Source: DASUMP01 sp036277635 (lineage in GTDB: Bacteria > Actinomycetota > Acidimicrobiia > IMCC26256 > PALSA-610). Taken from it: a stretch of DNA of 11,076 nucleotides. Where the stretch lies: NCBI GenBank assembly GCA_036277635.1, contig DASUMP010000263.1, positions 1 through 11,076 on the forward strand, read 5' to 3'. The position numbers were made by a program, and so were the translations under genes. Of the stretch, positions 1-6,526 are shown piece by piece (position 1 is the stretch's first letter; every line of letters starts with the position of its first letter). Under the pieces are notes generated by a model. It was not told where the DNA came from, did no database searches, and worked only from the letters and a program-made list of their open reading frames with translations.

Positions 1-104
1 AGTTCACCGACGCGCCCGAAGCCGGCCTCGGCTCCGCCGGTCTCGGCGACCTCCTCTCCTCCGACGGTGGTGCGCTCGGGTCCAAGGCCGGGGGTGCGGC
101 ATGA
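1..104 (+). CDS. C-terminal end of an unknown protein (5' truncated)
   Basis: An open frame reading in codons from position 3 enters from the left edge and stops at TGA 102-104. Only about 33 residues are visible. They are rich in Gly, Ala and Ser and end in SKAGGAA, which looks like a flexible tail. No domain can be recognised, so I assign no function. Its stop overlaps the ATG of the next gene as ATGA (101-104), which suggests translational coupling and a shared operon. The frame has GC-rich third positions and the overlap is typical of real gene ends, which is why I accept it despite its length. Confidence 0.6.
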   Translation, partial: FTDAPEAGLGSAGLGDLLSSDGGALGSKAGGAA

Positions 105-1282
105 CCGGCGCTGTGACCGCCCGCTCGGTGCGGTTCGCCACCGTGCTCGGCGTCGGTGTGATCGGCGGGCTCGCCGTGCACGCGTTCGGGTACTCGCACA
201 CTGCCGCGTTGCTGTTCCTGGCGTCGCTCGTCGTCGCCGGCGAGCTGCTCGAGCTGCGGCTCGAGCGCGGGACGGGCATCACGCTCGCGTACGCGCCGGT
301 CGTCGTCCTCGCGGCCGCGTTCCCGGTGGGCGACGCGTTGATCACCCTGCTGGCGGCTCAGATCGTGGCGTTCGTCGTGCGTGACGAACCGGCGCGCATC
401 ACGGCTCGGCTCGGACGGTTCGCGCACCGCGGCGTCGTCGCGTTCGGCACCGTGGGCATGTACCAGCTCGGCGAACGGCTCGTCGACGGCGAGATGGACG
501 TTGCGACGTTGTTCGTCGTGCTGTGCGCCGCCGTCGCGGTGCAGCTCGTGCTCGACGAGCTGTGGCGCACCCTGACGCACGAGCCCACCGGGTTGACACC
601 ACGCGGTCGGCTCGCGTGGCTCGCGCTCGCCGCCTCCGCCTTGCTGATGGCGATCGGCTATCGAGGGGTCGACGGCGACGGCAACTTCGGCATCTGGGCG
701 CCGGTGCTGTTCTCGATCCCGCTGCTCGCCACGTGGTACTCGTTCGAGCGCCTCGACACGATCAGCCGCACGCACCGCCAGACGATCGCCGCGCTGGCAG
801 TCGCGCCCGAGCTCGCCGGGATGGTGCGCGCGGGCCACGCCGAGCGCGTCGCCGAGCTCAGCCTCGCGATCGCCGCCGACCTCGAGCTGCCCACCGACGA
901 GCGGGTGCACCTCGAGACCGCGGCGCTGCTGCACCACCTCGGTCAGGTCACGCTCGAAGACCCCGAAGAGCTCGGTCGGCCCAACGATCCGGCCGAGGTC
1001 GCGGCGGTGACCGCCGCGATGCTCCGTGAGATCGAATCGCTGGCGGGGGCGGGCGAGATCATCGCCGGACCGTCGAACGACTCGGGCCGAGATCGTGATC
1101 GGCTCGCGAGCCAGGTCTTGAAGGTCGCGAGCGCCTTCGACGACCTGTGCGAGGGCGACTGGGAATGTCGCGACGCCGCGTTCGCGGCGCTGTGCTCAGC
1201 GCCCGGTTACCTCTACGACGGCCGCGTCGTGGAAGCGCTCGGGCGGGTCGTCGCCAACCGCGGGCTCACGACCGTTCGCTGA
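101..1282 (+). CDS. Membrane protein with degenerate HD-GYP-like domain
   Basis: The 393-residue protein has an N-terminal half (about residues 11-210) with several hydrophobic segments, roughly at 11-48, 60-92, 113-152, 171-186 and 198-213, resembling a membrane sensor module. From about residue 240 a helical domain follows the HD-GYP pattern: H246 with AERVAELSLAIA, then AALLHHLGQV at 274-283. HD-GYP enzymes normally have HDIGK here, so the metal-binding Asp is His and the Lys is Gln. The later HHE and GYP motifs are absent, and the usual AvaDayDAL is AsAFDDL at 344-349. I infer a catalytically dead, possibly c-di-GMP-sensing or scaffolding relative rather than a phosphodiesterase. It starts at the ATGA overlap with the upstream gene. 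Its last 87 bp overlap the convergent DUF5317 gene. Confidence 0.85.
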   Translation: MTGAVTARSVRFATVLGVGVIGGLAVHAFGYSHTAALLFLASLVVAGELLELRLERGTGITLAYAPVVVLAAAFPVGDALITLLAAQIVAFVVRDEPARITARLGRFAHRGVVAFGTVGMYQLGERLVDGEMDVATLFVVLCAAVAVQLVLDELWRTLTHEPTGLTPRGRLAWLALAASALLMAIGYRGVDGDGNFGIWAPVLFSIPLLATWYSFERLDTISRTHRQTIAALAVAPELAGMVRAGHAERVAELSLAIAADLELPTDERVHLETAALLHHLGQVTLEDPEELGRPNDPAEVAAVTAAMLREIESLAGAGEIIAGPSNDSGRDRDRLASQVLKVASAFDDLCEGDWECRDAAFAALCSAPGYLYDGRVVEALGRVVANRGLTTVR

Positions 1283-1939
1283 CTCCTCGACCCGCCAACG
1301 CGGCACGACCGCGTCGGCGTCGGCAACCGGGGGATCGTTCGTGGTGGGGGTCTCGCCGGTCGACTCGCGGATGCTCGCCTCCACCCCGGGTGCGGGCGCG
1401 GGCCGACGGTGCGCACCGCGCCGGGTGCGGCGACTCGCGTGGAACGCGACGTCCACGAGCCCGACCGTCATGATCAGGTCGCCGAACGACACGACCGTGT
1501 GCCACGGTCCCGGCACCGGGACGATGTCGGTGAGGACGAGCAGGCGGTCGTCGGACGTCTGTTCGTGGTGCTTCACGGTGGTGGTGACGGGACCGTCGTC
1601 GCGCCACGAGCCCGGGAGGTCGACCGGCATCCCTTGGTTGAGGGCGATGACGAGCGCGTTCAGCGCGATGCCGAGCAACACCACGCCCATCCCTCGGCGC
1701 GCGAGGTTCGCGCCGCAGAAGCCGAGGATCAGCACATAGGACGCGACGAGCGCGCCGAACCCGACGTCGTGCCAGCGTGACTCGGGGAGATCCACGACCT
1801 CCAACACCACTTGGATCGCGAGGCCGAGCGCGAGCATCCCCGGCCATTGCCACGACGACATCACGAGTCGCGTGAGGCTCCCACGGGTGACGAGCGGCAC
1901 GAGCAGGGCCAGCGCCACGGTCACGACGATCCACGACAT
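1196..1939 (-). CDS. DUF5317 family membrane protein
   Basis: This 247-residue protein has hydrophobic segments at about 3-18, 33-50, 60-79, 84-101 and 150-167. Features typical of the actinobacterial DUF5317 family are visible: the LNALVIALNQGMPV stretch (93-106), KHH at 123-125, and LTDIVPVPGP followed by SFGDLI (136-156). The function of the family is unknown. Residues after about 168 are a basic then acidic, Pro/Thr-rich tail that looks disordered, and this tail carries the overlap with the upstream convergent gene. The ATG at 1937-1939 has no Shine-Dalgarno sequence but has TACCGT 8 nt upstream, so the mRNA is probably leaderless. The gene stands alone on its strand and is divergent from the crotonase gene at 2017. 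Confidence 0.85.
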   Translation of the reverse strand: MSWIVVTVALALLVPLVTRGSLTRLVMSSWQWPGMLALGLAIQVVLEVVDLPESRWHDVGFGALVASYVLILGFCGANLARRGMGVVLLGIALNALVIALNQGMPVDLPGSWRDDGPVTTTVKHHEQTSDDRLLVLTDIVPVPGPWHTVVSFGDLIMTVGLVDVAFHASRRTRRGAHRRPAPAPGVEASIRESTGETPTTNDPPVADADAVVPRWRVEESANGREPAVGDDPPERFHDAAVVEVTGR

Positions 1940-1947
1940 GCCGACCC

Positions 1948-1953
1948 ACGGTA
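1948..1953 (-). promoter_or_regulatory. -10 element, leaderless type, for the DUF5317 gene
   Basis: TACCGT on the minus strand lies 8 nt before the ATG at 1939 and fits the actinobacterial TANNNT -10 pattern. The spacer GGGTCGGC holds no Shine-Dalgarno sequence facing the start. Transcription would begin at or next to the A of ATG. No convincing -35 hexamer is visible. Confidence 0.45.
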
Positions 1954-1985
1954 CCGACCCTCGCCCGGGGACACGGGGACCGCTC

Positions 1986-1991
1986 TACGAT
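1986..1991 (+). promoter_or_regulatory. -10 element for the crotonase/carboxyltransferase operon
   Basis: TACGAT fits TANNNT and lies 25 nt before the GTG at 2017, leaving a short leader with a strong ribosome binding site. It is inside a 13-mer (1983-1995) that matches 11 of 13 bases upstream of the biotin carrier gene (6287-6299). No -35 box is evident. Confidence 0.45.
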
Positions 1992-2003
1992 CCCAGCCGA
2001 CCC

Positions 2004-2012
2004 GGGGAGGAG
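2004..2012 (+). promoter_or_regulatory. Ribosome binding site deciding a GTG start
   Basis: GGGGAGGAG ends 4 nt before GTG 2017-2019. It supports this non-ATG start for the crotonase over later in-frame alternatives. Confidence 0.75.
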
Positions 2013-2016
2013 CGCG

Positions 2017-2811
2017 GTGACCACACCGGCCGACGAGGTGCGCTACGAGGTCGACGGCGCGATCGCTCGCGTCACGATCGACCGACCCGAGCGTCGCAAC
2101 GCGATGTCGTACGGGGTGATGGCCGGGCTGCGCGACGCGATGCGCGCCGCGAAGTCCGACGACGCGGTGCGGGTGGTCGTGCTCACCGGCGCCGGCGACA
2201 AGGCGTTCTGCGCGGGAGCCGATCTCGGCGGGGGCGGGATCGCGGGCAACACCGGCGCGGCCGCCGCGCACGATGGTCGGGGTCTGCTCGCCGACCTCTT
2301 CCGTGACATGTGGTCGCTCGGCAAGCCGATCGTCGCCCGCGTGCGCGGGTACGCGCTCGCCGGTGGCTTCGGTCTCGCGTGCGCGTGCGACTTCGTGATC
2401 GCCTCCGACGACTCGCAGTTCGGCACGCCGGAGATCGATGTCGGCCTCTGGCCGTACATGATCACGGTGCCGCTGCTGCGTTCGATGCCGCCCAAGCGCG
2501 TGCTCGAGCTCATGACGACCGGGCGGCGCGTGGGTGCCGAGGAGGCGGAGCGCATCGGGTTCGTGAACCGGGTCGTCCCGGCCGCCGAGCTCGATGCCGC
2601 GGTCGACGAGCTCGCACACACCCTCGCCGGCAAGTCGCCGGTCATCATGCGCTGGGGGCGCGACGCGTTCTACCGAGTGCTCGAGATGGACGCCGACGAC
2701 GCCCTCGCGTACCTGCAGACGATGCTCTCGGTCACCACACTCACCGACGACGCCGCTGAAGGCGTCGCTGCGTTCGCCGAGAAGCGCCGTCCGCAGTGGC
2801 GGGGGAGGTAG
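2017..2811 (+). CDS. Enoyl-CoA hydratase/isomerase (crotonase) family protein
   Basis: The 264-residue protein is full length for the crotonase superfamily. It shows the N-terminal DRPERRNAM motif (22-30), the oxyanion-hole segment FCAGAD (64-69), the second oxyanion segment around RGYALAGGFGL (110-120), FGTPEIDVGL (135-144) and a normal end, AAFAEKRRP. Compared with rat mitochondrial enoyl-CoA hydratase, the position of Glu144 is Gly119, while Glu164 is kept as Glu139. A one-glutamate active site is found in several crotonase subgroups, including isomerases, so plain hydratase activity is uncertain. It is the first gene of an operon, and the carboxyltransferase start follows its stop by 2 nt. 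The substrate is an acyl-CoA thioester of unknown chain. The GTG start is fixed by the strong upstream ribosome binding site. Confidence 0.92.
   Translation: MTTPADEVRYEVDGAIARVTIDRPERRNAMSYGVMAGLRDAMRAAKSDDAVRVVVLTGAGDKAFCAGADLGGGGIAGNTGAAAAHDGRGLLADLFRDMWSLGKPIVARVRGYALAGGFGLACACDFVIASDDSQFGTPEIDVGLWPYMITVPLLRSMPPKRVLELMTTGRRVGAEEAERIGFVNRVVPAAELDAAVDELAHTLAGKSPVIMRWGRDAFYRVLEMDADDALAYLQTMLSVTTLTDDAAEGVAAFAEKRRPQWRGR
2801..2808 (+). promoter_or_regulatory. Ribosome binding site inside the crotonase 3' end
   Basis: GGGGGAGG lies within the last codons of the preceding gene and ends 5 nt before GTG 2814-2816. It argues for a start at 2814 instead of the in-frame GTG at 2796, which would precede the site. 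Confidence 0.7.
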
Positions 2812-2813
2812 TC

Positions 2814-4403
2814 GTGAGCCGTCCGGTCTCGCACGAAGGCGGCGATGTCCACGACTGGGAGCCCAAGGTCGCCGACCTGCGCGCCCGCAAGGAGCGCGCG
2901 CTCGGGATGGGCGGCGCCGAGCGCGTCGAACGCCAGCACTCGCTCGGCAAGCTCACCGTGCGCGAACGCCTCGAACGGCTCGTCGACCCGGGCACGTTCG
3001 TGGAGCACGCGCTGCTCGCCGACCACATGGACGCCGGACTCGGCGACCGGCACCTCGCCGCCGACGGCGTCGTCACCGGGGTCGGCGACATCGACGGTCG
3101 CGCCGTCGCGATCGCGGCGTACGACTTCACCGTGATGGCCGGGTCGATGGGTCGCATCGGCGAGGAGAAGGTGGCGCGGATGCGGGCGCACGCGCTGCGT
3201 CAGCGCATCCCGATGGTGTGGCTGCTCGACTCGGCCGGCGCGCGCATCCAGTCGACGAGCGGCTCGACGTTCGCCGGCGCGGGAGCGTTGTTCCGGGAGC
3301 AGGTCGCGATGAGCGGCGTCGTGCCGATGGTCGCCGCGATGCTCGGGCACTGCGCGGCGGGCACGGCCTACATCCCCGCGCTCGCCGACTTCGTGCCGAT
3401 GGTGAAGGGCACGTCGTCGATGGCGCTCGGCGGTCGCCACCTCGTCAAGGCCGCGGTCGGCGAAGACGTCACCGAAGAGGAGATGGGCGGCTCCGCGGTG
3501 CATACGAAGGTGTCGGGGGTCGCCGATCTCGAGGTCGCCGACGACGACGAGTGCCTCCGCATCGTGCGCGAGTACCTGTCGTTCTTCCCGCCCCACAACG
3601 GCGAACGTCCCCCGACCCGCGAGGTCACGGATCCGGCCGACCGCCGCGTCGAGGAGCTCTACGACATCGTCCCCACTGCGCCGCGGCGGGCGTACGACAT
3701 GCGCAAGGTCGTGAGCGCACTCGCCGACCACGGCGAGGTGTTCTGGATGAAGCCCGACTGGGCGAAGAACATCGTGACCGGGCTCGCTCGCGTCGCCGGG
3801 CAGCCCGTCGGGATCGTGGCGAACCAGCCGATGGTGCTCGGCGGCGCGCTCGACGTGAACGCGGCCGACAAGGCGGCGCGCTTCGTGTGGCTGTGCGACG
3901 CGTTCAACATCCCGCTCGTGTTCCTCCACGACGTGCCCGGGTTCATCGTCGGCTCGGCAGTCGAGAAGCAGGGGATCATCCGCCACGGGGCGAAGATGCT
4001 CTTCGCGATCTCCGAGGCGACGGTCCCGAAGATCAGCATCGTGCTGCGCAAGAGCTACGGCGCGGGCTACTTCGTGATGAACGGCCTCGCCTACGAAGCC
4101 GACTACATCGCCGCGTGGCCGACCGCCGAGATCGCGGTGATGGGACCCGACGGCGCGGTCAACATCATCCACCGCAAGATCCTCGAGGCGATCGACGACG
4201 ACGACGAGCGCATGGCCAAGCGGCTCGAGCTCGCCGAGGAGATCCGCGCCAACATCGACCCGTACGTCGCCGCCGGCCACGCGCAGCTCGACGACGTCAT
4301 CGACCCCGCCGACACCCGCGCCGTGATCGCCCGCGCCCTCGCGATCACCGCCGACAAGCGTGTCGACCGCCCCGCCCGCAAGCACGGCGTCCTCCCCGTC
4401 TGA
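2814..4403 (+). CDS. Acyl-CoA carboxylase carboxyltransferase (beta) subunit
   Basis: This 529-residue protein has the usual length of the PccB/AccD family and transfers the carboxyl group from biotin to an acyl-CoA. The N-terminal lobe shows GKLTVRERLERLVDPGTF (45-62), LLDSAGARIQ (137-146) and the glycine-rich GHCAAGTAYIP (178-188). The C-terminal lobe shows VPGFIVG (374-380), GIIRHGAKMLFAI (387-399), RKSYGAGYFVMNG (412-424) and AWPTAEIAVMG (434-444), ending in RKHGVLPV. At the site that separates acetyl- from propionyl-CoA use in Streptomyces homologues (Asp/Ile, residue 422/420), it appears to have Phe420, so I do not assign a substrate. It has no biotin carboxylase or biotin carrier domain. 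A separate biotin carrier is encoded at 6304-6522. It is the second gene of the crotonase operon. Confidence 0.92.
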   Translation: MSRPVSHEGGDVHDWEPKVADLRARKERALGMGGAERVERQHSLGKLTVRERLERLVDPGTFVEHALLADHMDAGLGDRHLAADGVVTGVGDIDGRAVAIAAYDFTVMAGSMGRIGEEKVARMRAHALRQRIPMVWLLDSAGARIQSTSGSTFAGAGALFREQVAMSGVVPMVAAMLGHCAAGTAYIPALADFVPMVKGTSSMALGGRHLVKAAVGEDVTEEEMGGSAVHTKVSGVADLEVADDDECLRIVREYLSFFPPHNGERPPTREVTDPADRRVEELYDIVPTAPRRAYDMRKVVSALADHGEVFWMKPDWAKNIVTGLARVAGQPVGIVANQPMVLGGALDVNAADKAARFVWLCDAFNIPLVFLHDVPGFIVGSAVEKQGIIRHGAKMLFAISEATVPKISIVLRKSYGAGYFVMNGLAYEADYIAAWPTAEIAVMGPDGAVNIIHRKILEAIDDDDERMAKRLELAEEIRANIDPYVAAGHAQLDDVIDPADTRAVIARALAITADKRVDRPARKHGVLPV

Positions 4404-4423
4404 CCGACGGCATGGACCGGGCA

Positions 4424-4463
4424 GAGCGGCGTACCCTCGCATACCGCTCGGCGCCTTCCGAGC
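4424..4463 (+). repeat. Two overlapping inverted repeats upstream of the phosphatase gene
   Basis: GAGCGG (4424-4429) pairs with CCGCTC (4444-4449) across a 14-nt loop. GCTCGG (4446-4451) pairs perfectly with CCGAGC (4458-4463) across a 6-nt loop. The two hairpins share 4446-4449, so they cannot form together. CTCGG 4447-4451 could also pair with CCGAG at 4469-4473, which covers the ribosome binding site. There is no T-tract, so this is not a standard terminator. A TACCCT -10-like hexamer (4432-4437) falls in the first loop. Any regulatory role is inference. Confidence 0.35.
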
Positions 4464-4470
4464 ATGATCC

Positions 4471-4474
4471 GAGG
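4471..4474 (+). promoter_or_regulatory. Ribosome binding site for the PAS phosphatase
   Basis: GAGG ends 5 nt before GTG 4480-4482 and favours that start over the in-frame GTG at 4474, which overlaps the site, and over ATG at 4495. Confidence 0.5.
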
Positions 4475-4479
4475 TGTTC

Positions 4480-5562
4480 GTGACGACAGCTCCCATGACG
4501 TTCGCCGAACAGCGCTTGGCGCTCGCCGTCGATGCCGCGCAGCTCGGATCGTGGACATGGGACATGGCGTCGGGCACCACGTCGTGGGACGAACGGCTCG
4601 AGGAGATGCACGGCCTCGCGCCCGGCGGCTTCGGGGGCACGTTCGAGGACTGGGTCGCCGCGCTCCACCCCGAGGACCGTCAAGCCTGCATCACCCGCGT
4701 CCAAGAGGCGCTGGCCGACCCGGGGCCCTACGTGTTGTTCCACCGCACGACGTGGCCCGATGGATCGGTGCACTCGATCGAGTGCCGAGGCACAGTGCTC
4801 GTCGACGACGCAGGTCAGCCGACCGGAACCACCGGTGTCGCCATCGACATCACGATGCGTGAACAGCTCGTGCAGACACTGCAGACGGCGTTGCTGCCGC
4901 CGACGCTCCCCACAGTGCCGGGCGCGTCGCTCGCGGCGCGGTACCGCGCCGCCGACAAGACCACCGCGATCGGCGGCGACTGGTACGCCGCGATCGCTCT
5001 CGCCGACGACCGGCTCGCGCTCGCGATCGGCGATGTTGCCGGTCACGGTCTCGATGCCGTCGCCGACATGGCCGCGGCGCGGTTCAGTCTGCGCACGCTG
5101 GCCCTGATCGACGCCCGTCCAGAGATCGTGCTCGACCGCTTGAACCAGGTCGTGCGCGTCTTCGAGTCGGACACCATGATCACCGCGCTCTACGGCGTCC
5201 TCGATCCCGTCGAACGCACGTGGACCTTTGCTTCTGCCGGTCACGTCCCCGCTGTGCTCCGACGCTCCGACGGCTCTGCATGCCTGCTCGAGGCCGCCAG
5301 CGATCCGCCGCTCGGAACCGCGTCGAGCTTCCGCACGCACCGCGTCGACCTCGGGCCCGACGCGGTCACGCTGTTCCTGTGTACCGACGGCCTGGTGGAG
5401 CGACGGCGGGAACCGATCACGCGGGGTCTCGAGCGTCTCGTGGCTGCGTGCGCGACCGCGCCGATGGAGCCCGAGCTCATGTGCGACGACGTCATCGCTC
5501 AGCTGCTCGGCGAATTCCCGAACCAGGACGACGTGGCGGTCGTCGCCGTCAGGCTCACGTAG
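4480..5562 (+). CDS. PAS domain PP2C-type serine phosphatase (SpoIIE/RsbU-like)
   Basis: The 360-residue cytosolic protein has a PAS fold at about residues 10-125, with SWTWD (24-28), WDERLEEMHGL (36-46), LHPEDR (62-67) and the PAC-like FHRTTWPDGSVHSIECRG (87-104). A short linker leads to a PPM phosphatase domain of the SpoIIE type. Expected metal-binding aspartates are present in GGD (165-167), IGDVAGHG (183-190), CTDG (301-304) and NQDD (348-351), so it is probably active. The usual second Asp of GGDWYD is Ala170. Such enzymes dephosphorylate anti-sigma-factor antagonists in partner-switching stress pathways, with PAS sensing the signal. No antagonist or anti-sigma gene is nearby, so its partner is unknown. 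The next gene is convergent, 34 bp away. Confidence 0.9.
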   Translation: MTTAPMTFAEQRLALAVDAAQLGSWTWDMASGTTSWDERLEEMHGLAPGGFGGTFEDWVAALHPEDRQACITRVQEALADPGPYVLFHRTTWPDGSVHSIECRGTVLVDDAGQPTGTTGVAIDITMREQLVQTLQTALLPPTLPTVPGASLAARYRAADKTTAIGGDWYAAIALADDRLALAIGDVAGHGLDAVADMAAARFSLRTLALIDARPEIVLDRLNQVVRVFESDTMITALYGVLDPVERTWTFASAGHVPAVLRRSDGSACLLEAASDPPLGTASSFRTHRVDLGPDAVTLFLCTDGLVERRREPITRGLERLVAACATAPMEPELMCDDVIAQLLGEFPNQDDVAVVAVRLT

Positions 5563-5596
5563 GCGCGGCCCGCGTCAGCGTGTCGACGCATCGCAC

Positions 5597-6265
5597 TCAC
5601 AGAGTGACTTGGGGGGCGTGGGCGACGGCGAAGCCGAAGACGCGGCACCACACGAGCACCGTGGCGCCTTTGGTGAGGTCGGGGGCGTCGTCGGCGGCGA
5701 CCTCGTAGTAGGTCGTGCCGCGGTTCGCGTCGAGTGTTCCGAGATGGATGCCGCGCGCGCGTGTCGTCGCGTCGGCGCGCGGCACGAGCCACACGTGGAG
5801 GTCGGGACCGGAGTCGATGTCGATCGCTTCGAGTCCGATCGAGAGGCGCCCGTCGGCGCCCTGGTAGACGCTCGCACTGCCGATCGCGTCGTGCGCGAGG
5901 CCGCGCAGCGCGCCGGTCATGAGCGGCGCGCTCGGGACGTCGTCGGGGAGGGCGTCGTTCGCGGTGGAGACGCGGAAGTACGGGACGACGAGCAGCATCA
6001 CGATCGTGAGCGCGAACGTCGTCATCACCACGAGCCGCGCGACCGGAGGAGTGAAGCGGGGGAGCAGGGCGCGTCCGAGTGCGAACCAGACGAACACGAG
6101 GCCGGTCACGACGGCGACGCCCTGAGGGTGGGTCACCACTTCCAGCACGAGCGCGCTCTTCGTCACGACCAGCGCGACGAGAGCGACGACCATGAGCGAC
6201 GACGGCACGAGATCAGCCGCGCGCTCGACGCGTGCCGTCTCGTCGTCGTGCCGTCGGTCGTCCAC
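5597..6265 (-). CDS. Membrane protein with C-terminal DM13 domain
   Basis: This 222-residue protein has three hydrophobic segments at about 24-45, 48-66 and 76-95, followed by a DM13 domain from about 115 to the end. DM13 signs are GLAHDAIGSASVYQ (122-135), SGPDLHVWLVP (152-162), HLGTLDANRGTTYYEV (174-189) and VLVWCRVFGFAVAHA (203-217) with the conserved Cys207. DM13 has been proposed to act in electron transfer or redox reactions, mainly from domain-architecture arguments, and its biochemical role is unproven. The domain probably lies outside the membrane. The GTG start (6263-6265) is supported by AAGGAG 4 nt upstream. It is transcribed alone, divergent from the biotin carrier gene. Confidence 0.85.
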   Translation of the reverse strand: MDDRRHDDETARVERAADLVPSSLMVVALVALVVTKSALVLEVVTHPQGVAVVTGLVFVWFALGRALLPRFTPPVARLVVMTTFALTIVMLLVVPYFRVSTANDALPDDVPSAPLMTGALRGLAHDAIGSASVYQGADGRLSIGLEAIDIDSGPDLHVWLVPRADATTRARGIHLGTLDANRGTTYYEVAADDAPDLTKGATVLVWCRVFGFAVAHAPQVTL

Positions 6266-6269
6266 CCCG

Positions 6270-6275
6270 CTCCTT
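6270..6275 (-). promoter_or_regulatory. Ribosome binding site for the DM13 gene
   Basis: AAGGAG on the minus strand ends 4 nt before GTG 6265-6263 and fixes this start. Confidence 0.7.
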
Positions 6276-6289
6276 CCTCGTCGAGCCTC

Positions 6290-6295
6290 TACAGT
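6290..6295 (+). promoter_or_regulatory. -10 element, leaderless type, for the biotin carrier operon
   Basis: TACAGT fits TANNNT and lies 8 nt before GTG 6304, with spacer CCCACCCC and no Shine-Dalgarno sequence. It suggests a leaderless transcript and supports the start at 6304. The same region on the other strand holds the ribosome binding site of the divergent DM13 gene. Confidence 0.5.
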
Positions 6296-6303
6296 CCCAC
6301 CCC

Positions 6304-6522
6304 GTGCACGAGATCCGGGCCGAGATCGCCGCGAACGTCTGGCAGGTGGTCGTCGAGGAAGGCCAGATGGTGGCCGAGGGCGACGAGATCTGCATCCTCG
6401 AGTCGATGAAGATGGAGATCCCGGTCGTCACCGAGGTCCCCGGCGTCGTGCGGGAGCTGCACGTGGTCCCCGACCAGCAGGTCCAAGACGGCGACCTGAT
6501 CGCGCTGATCGACGAGTCCTGA
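6304..6522 (+). CDS. Small biotin carrier protein, TB7.3-like
   Basis: This 72-residue protein is a single biotinyl domain. It contains ESMKMEIP (33-40), where Lys36 is the expected biotinylation site, and glycine turns EGQMVAEGDE and VQDGDLIAL that form the usual swinging-arm fold. Length and sequence resemble the mycobacterial biotinylated protein TB7.3 (Rv3221c). The frame stays open upstream to an ATG at 6232, but those 24 extra residues are basic, overlap the divergent gene and match no biotinyl fold, so I choose GTG 6304. It would carry carboxybiotin between a biotin carboxylase and a carboxyltransferase such as the 2814-4403 product. That pairing is inferred from proximity. The crotonase gene follows after 4 nt. 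Confidence 0.9.
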   Translation: MHEIRAEIAANVWQVVVEEGQMVAEGDEICILESMKMEIPVVTEVPGVVRELHVVPDQQVQDGDLIALIDES

Positions 6523-6526
6523 GCCG

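Noticed and set aside
2594..4483. A 629-codon plus-strand open frame overlapping the crotonase and carboxyltransferase genes.
   Set aside because: The product is Arg/Pro/Gly-rich low-complexity sequence and is a frame shadow of two well-supported genes.
2670..4640. A 656-codon antisense open frame opposite the carboxyltransferase gene.
   Set aside because: Its predicted protein is compositionally biased (His, Asp, Arg, Val) and matches no family. It lies exactly opposite a clear carboxyltransferase gene, as expected from very high GC content.
5563..5606. Small hairpins (CGCG-GCC-CGCG at 5564-5574 and CACTC-ACA-GAGTG at 5594-5606) between convergent genes, as a possible terminator.
   Set aside because: Stems are only 4-5 bp and there is no T-tract in either direction. 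The second includes the stop codon of the DM13 gene. Too weak to call.
6232..6303. A 24-residue extension of the biotin carrier from ATG 6232.
   Set aside because: It overlaps the start of the divergent DM13 gene, is basic and Pro-rich, and would place the promoter-like TACAGT inside the gene. The family is normally about 71 residues.
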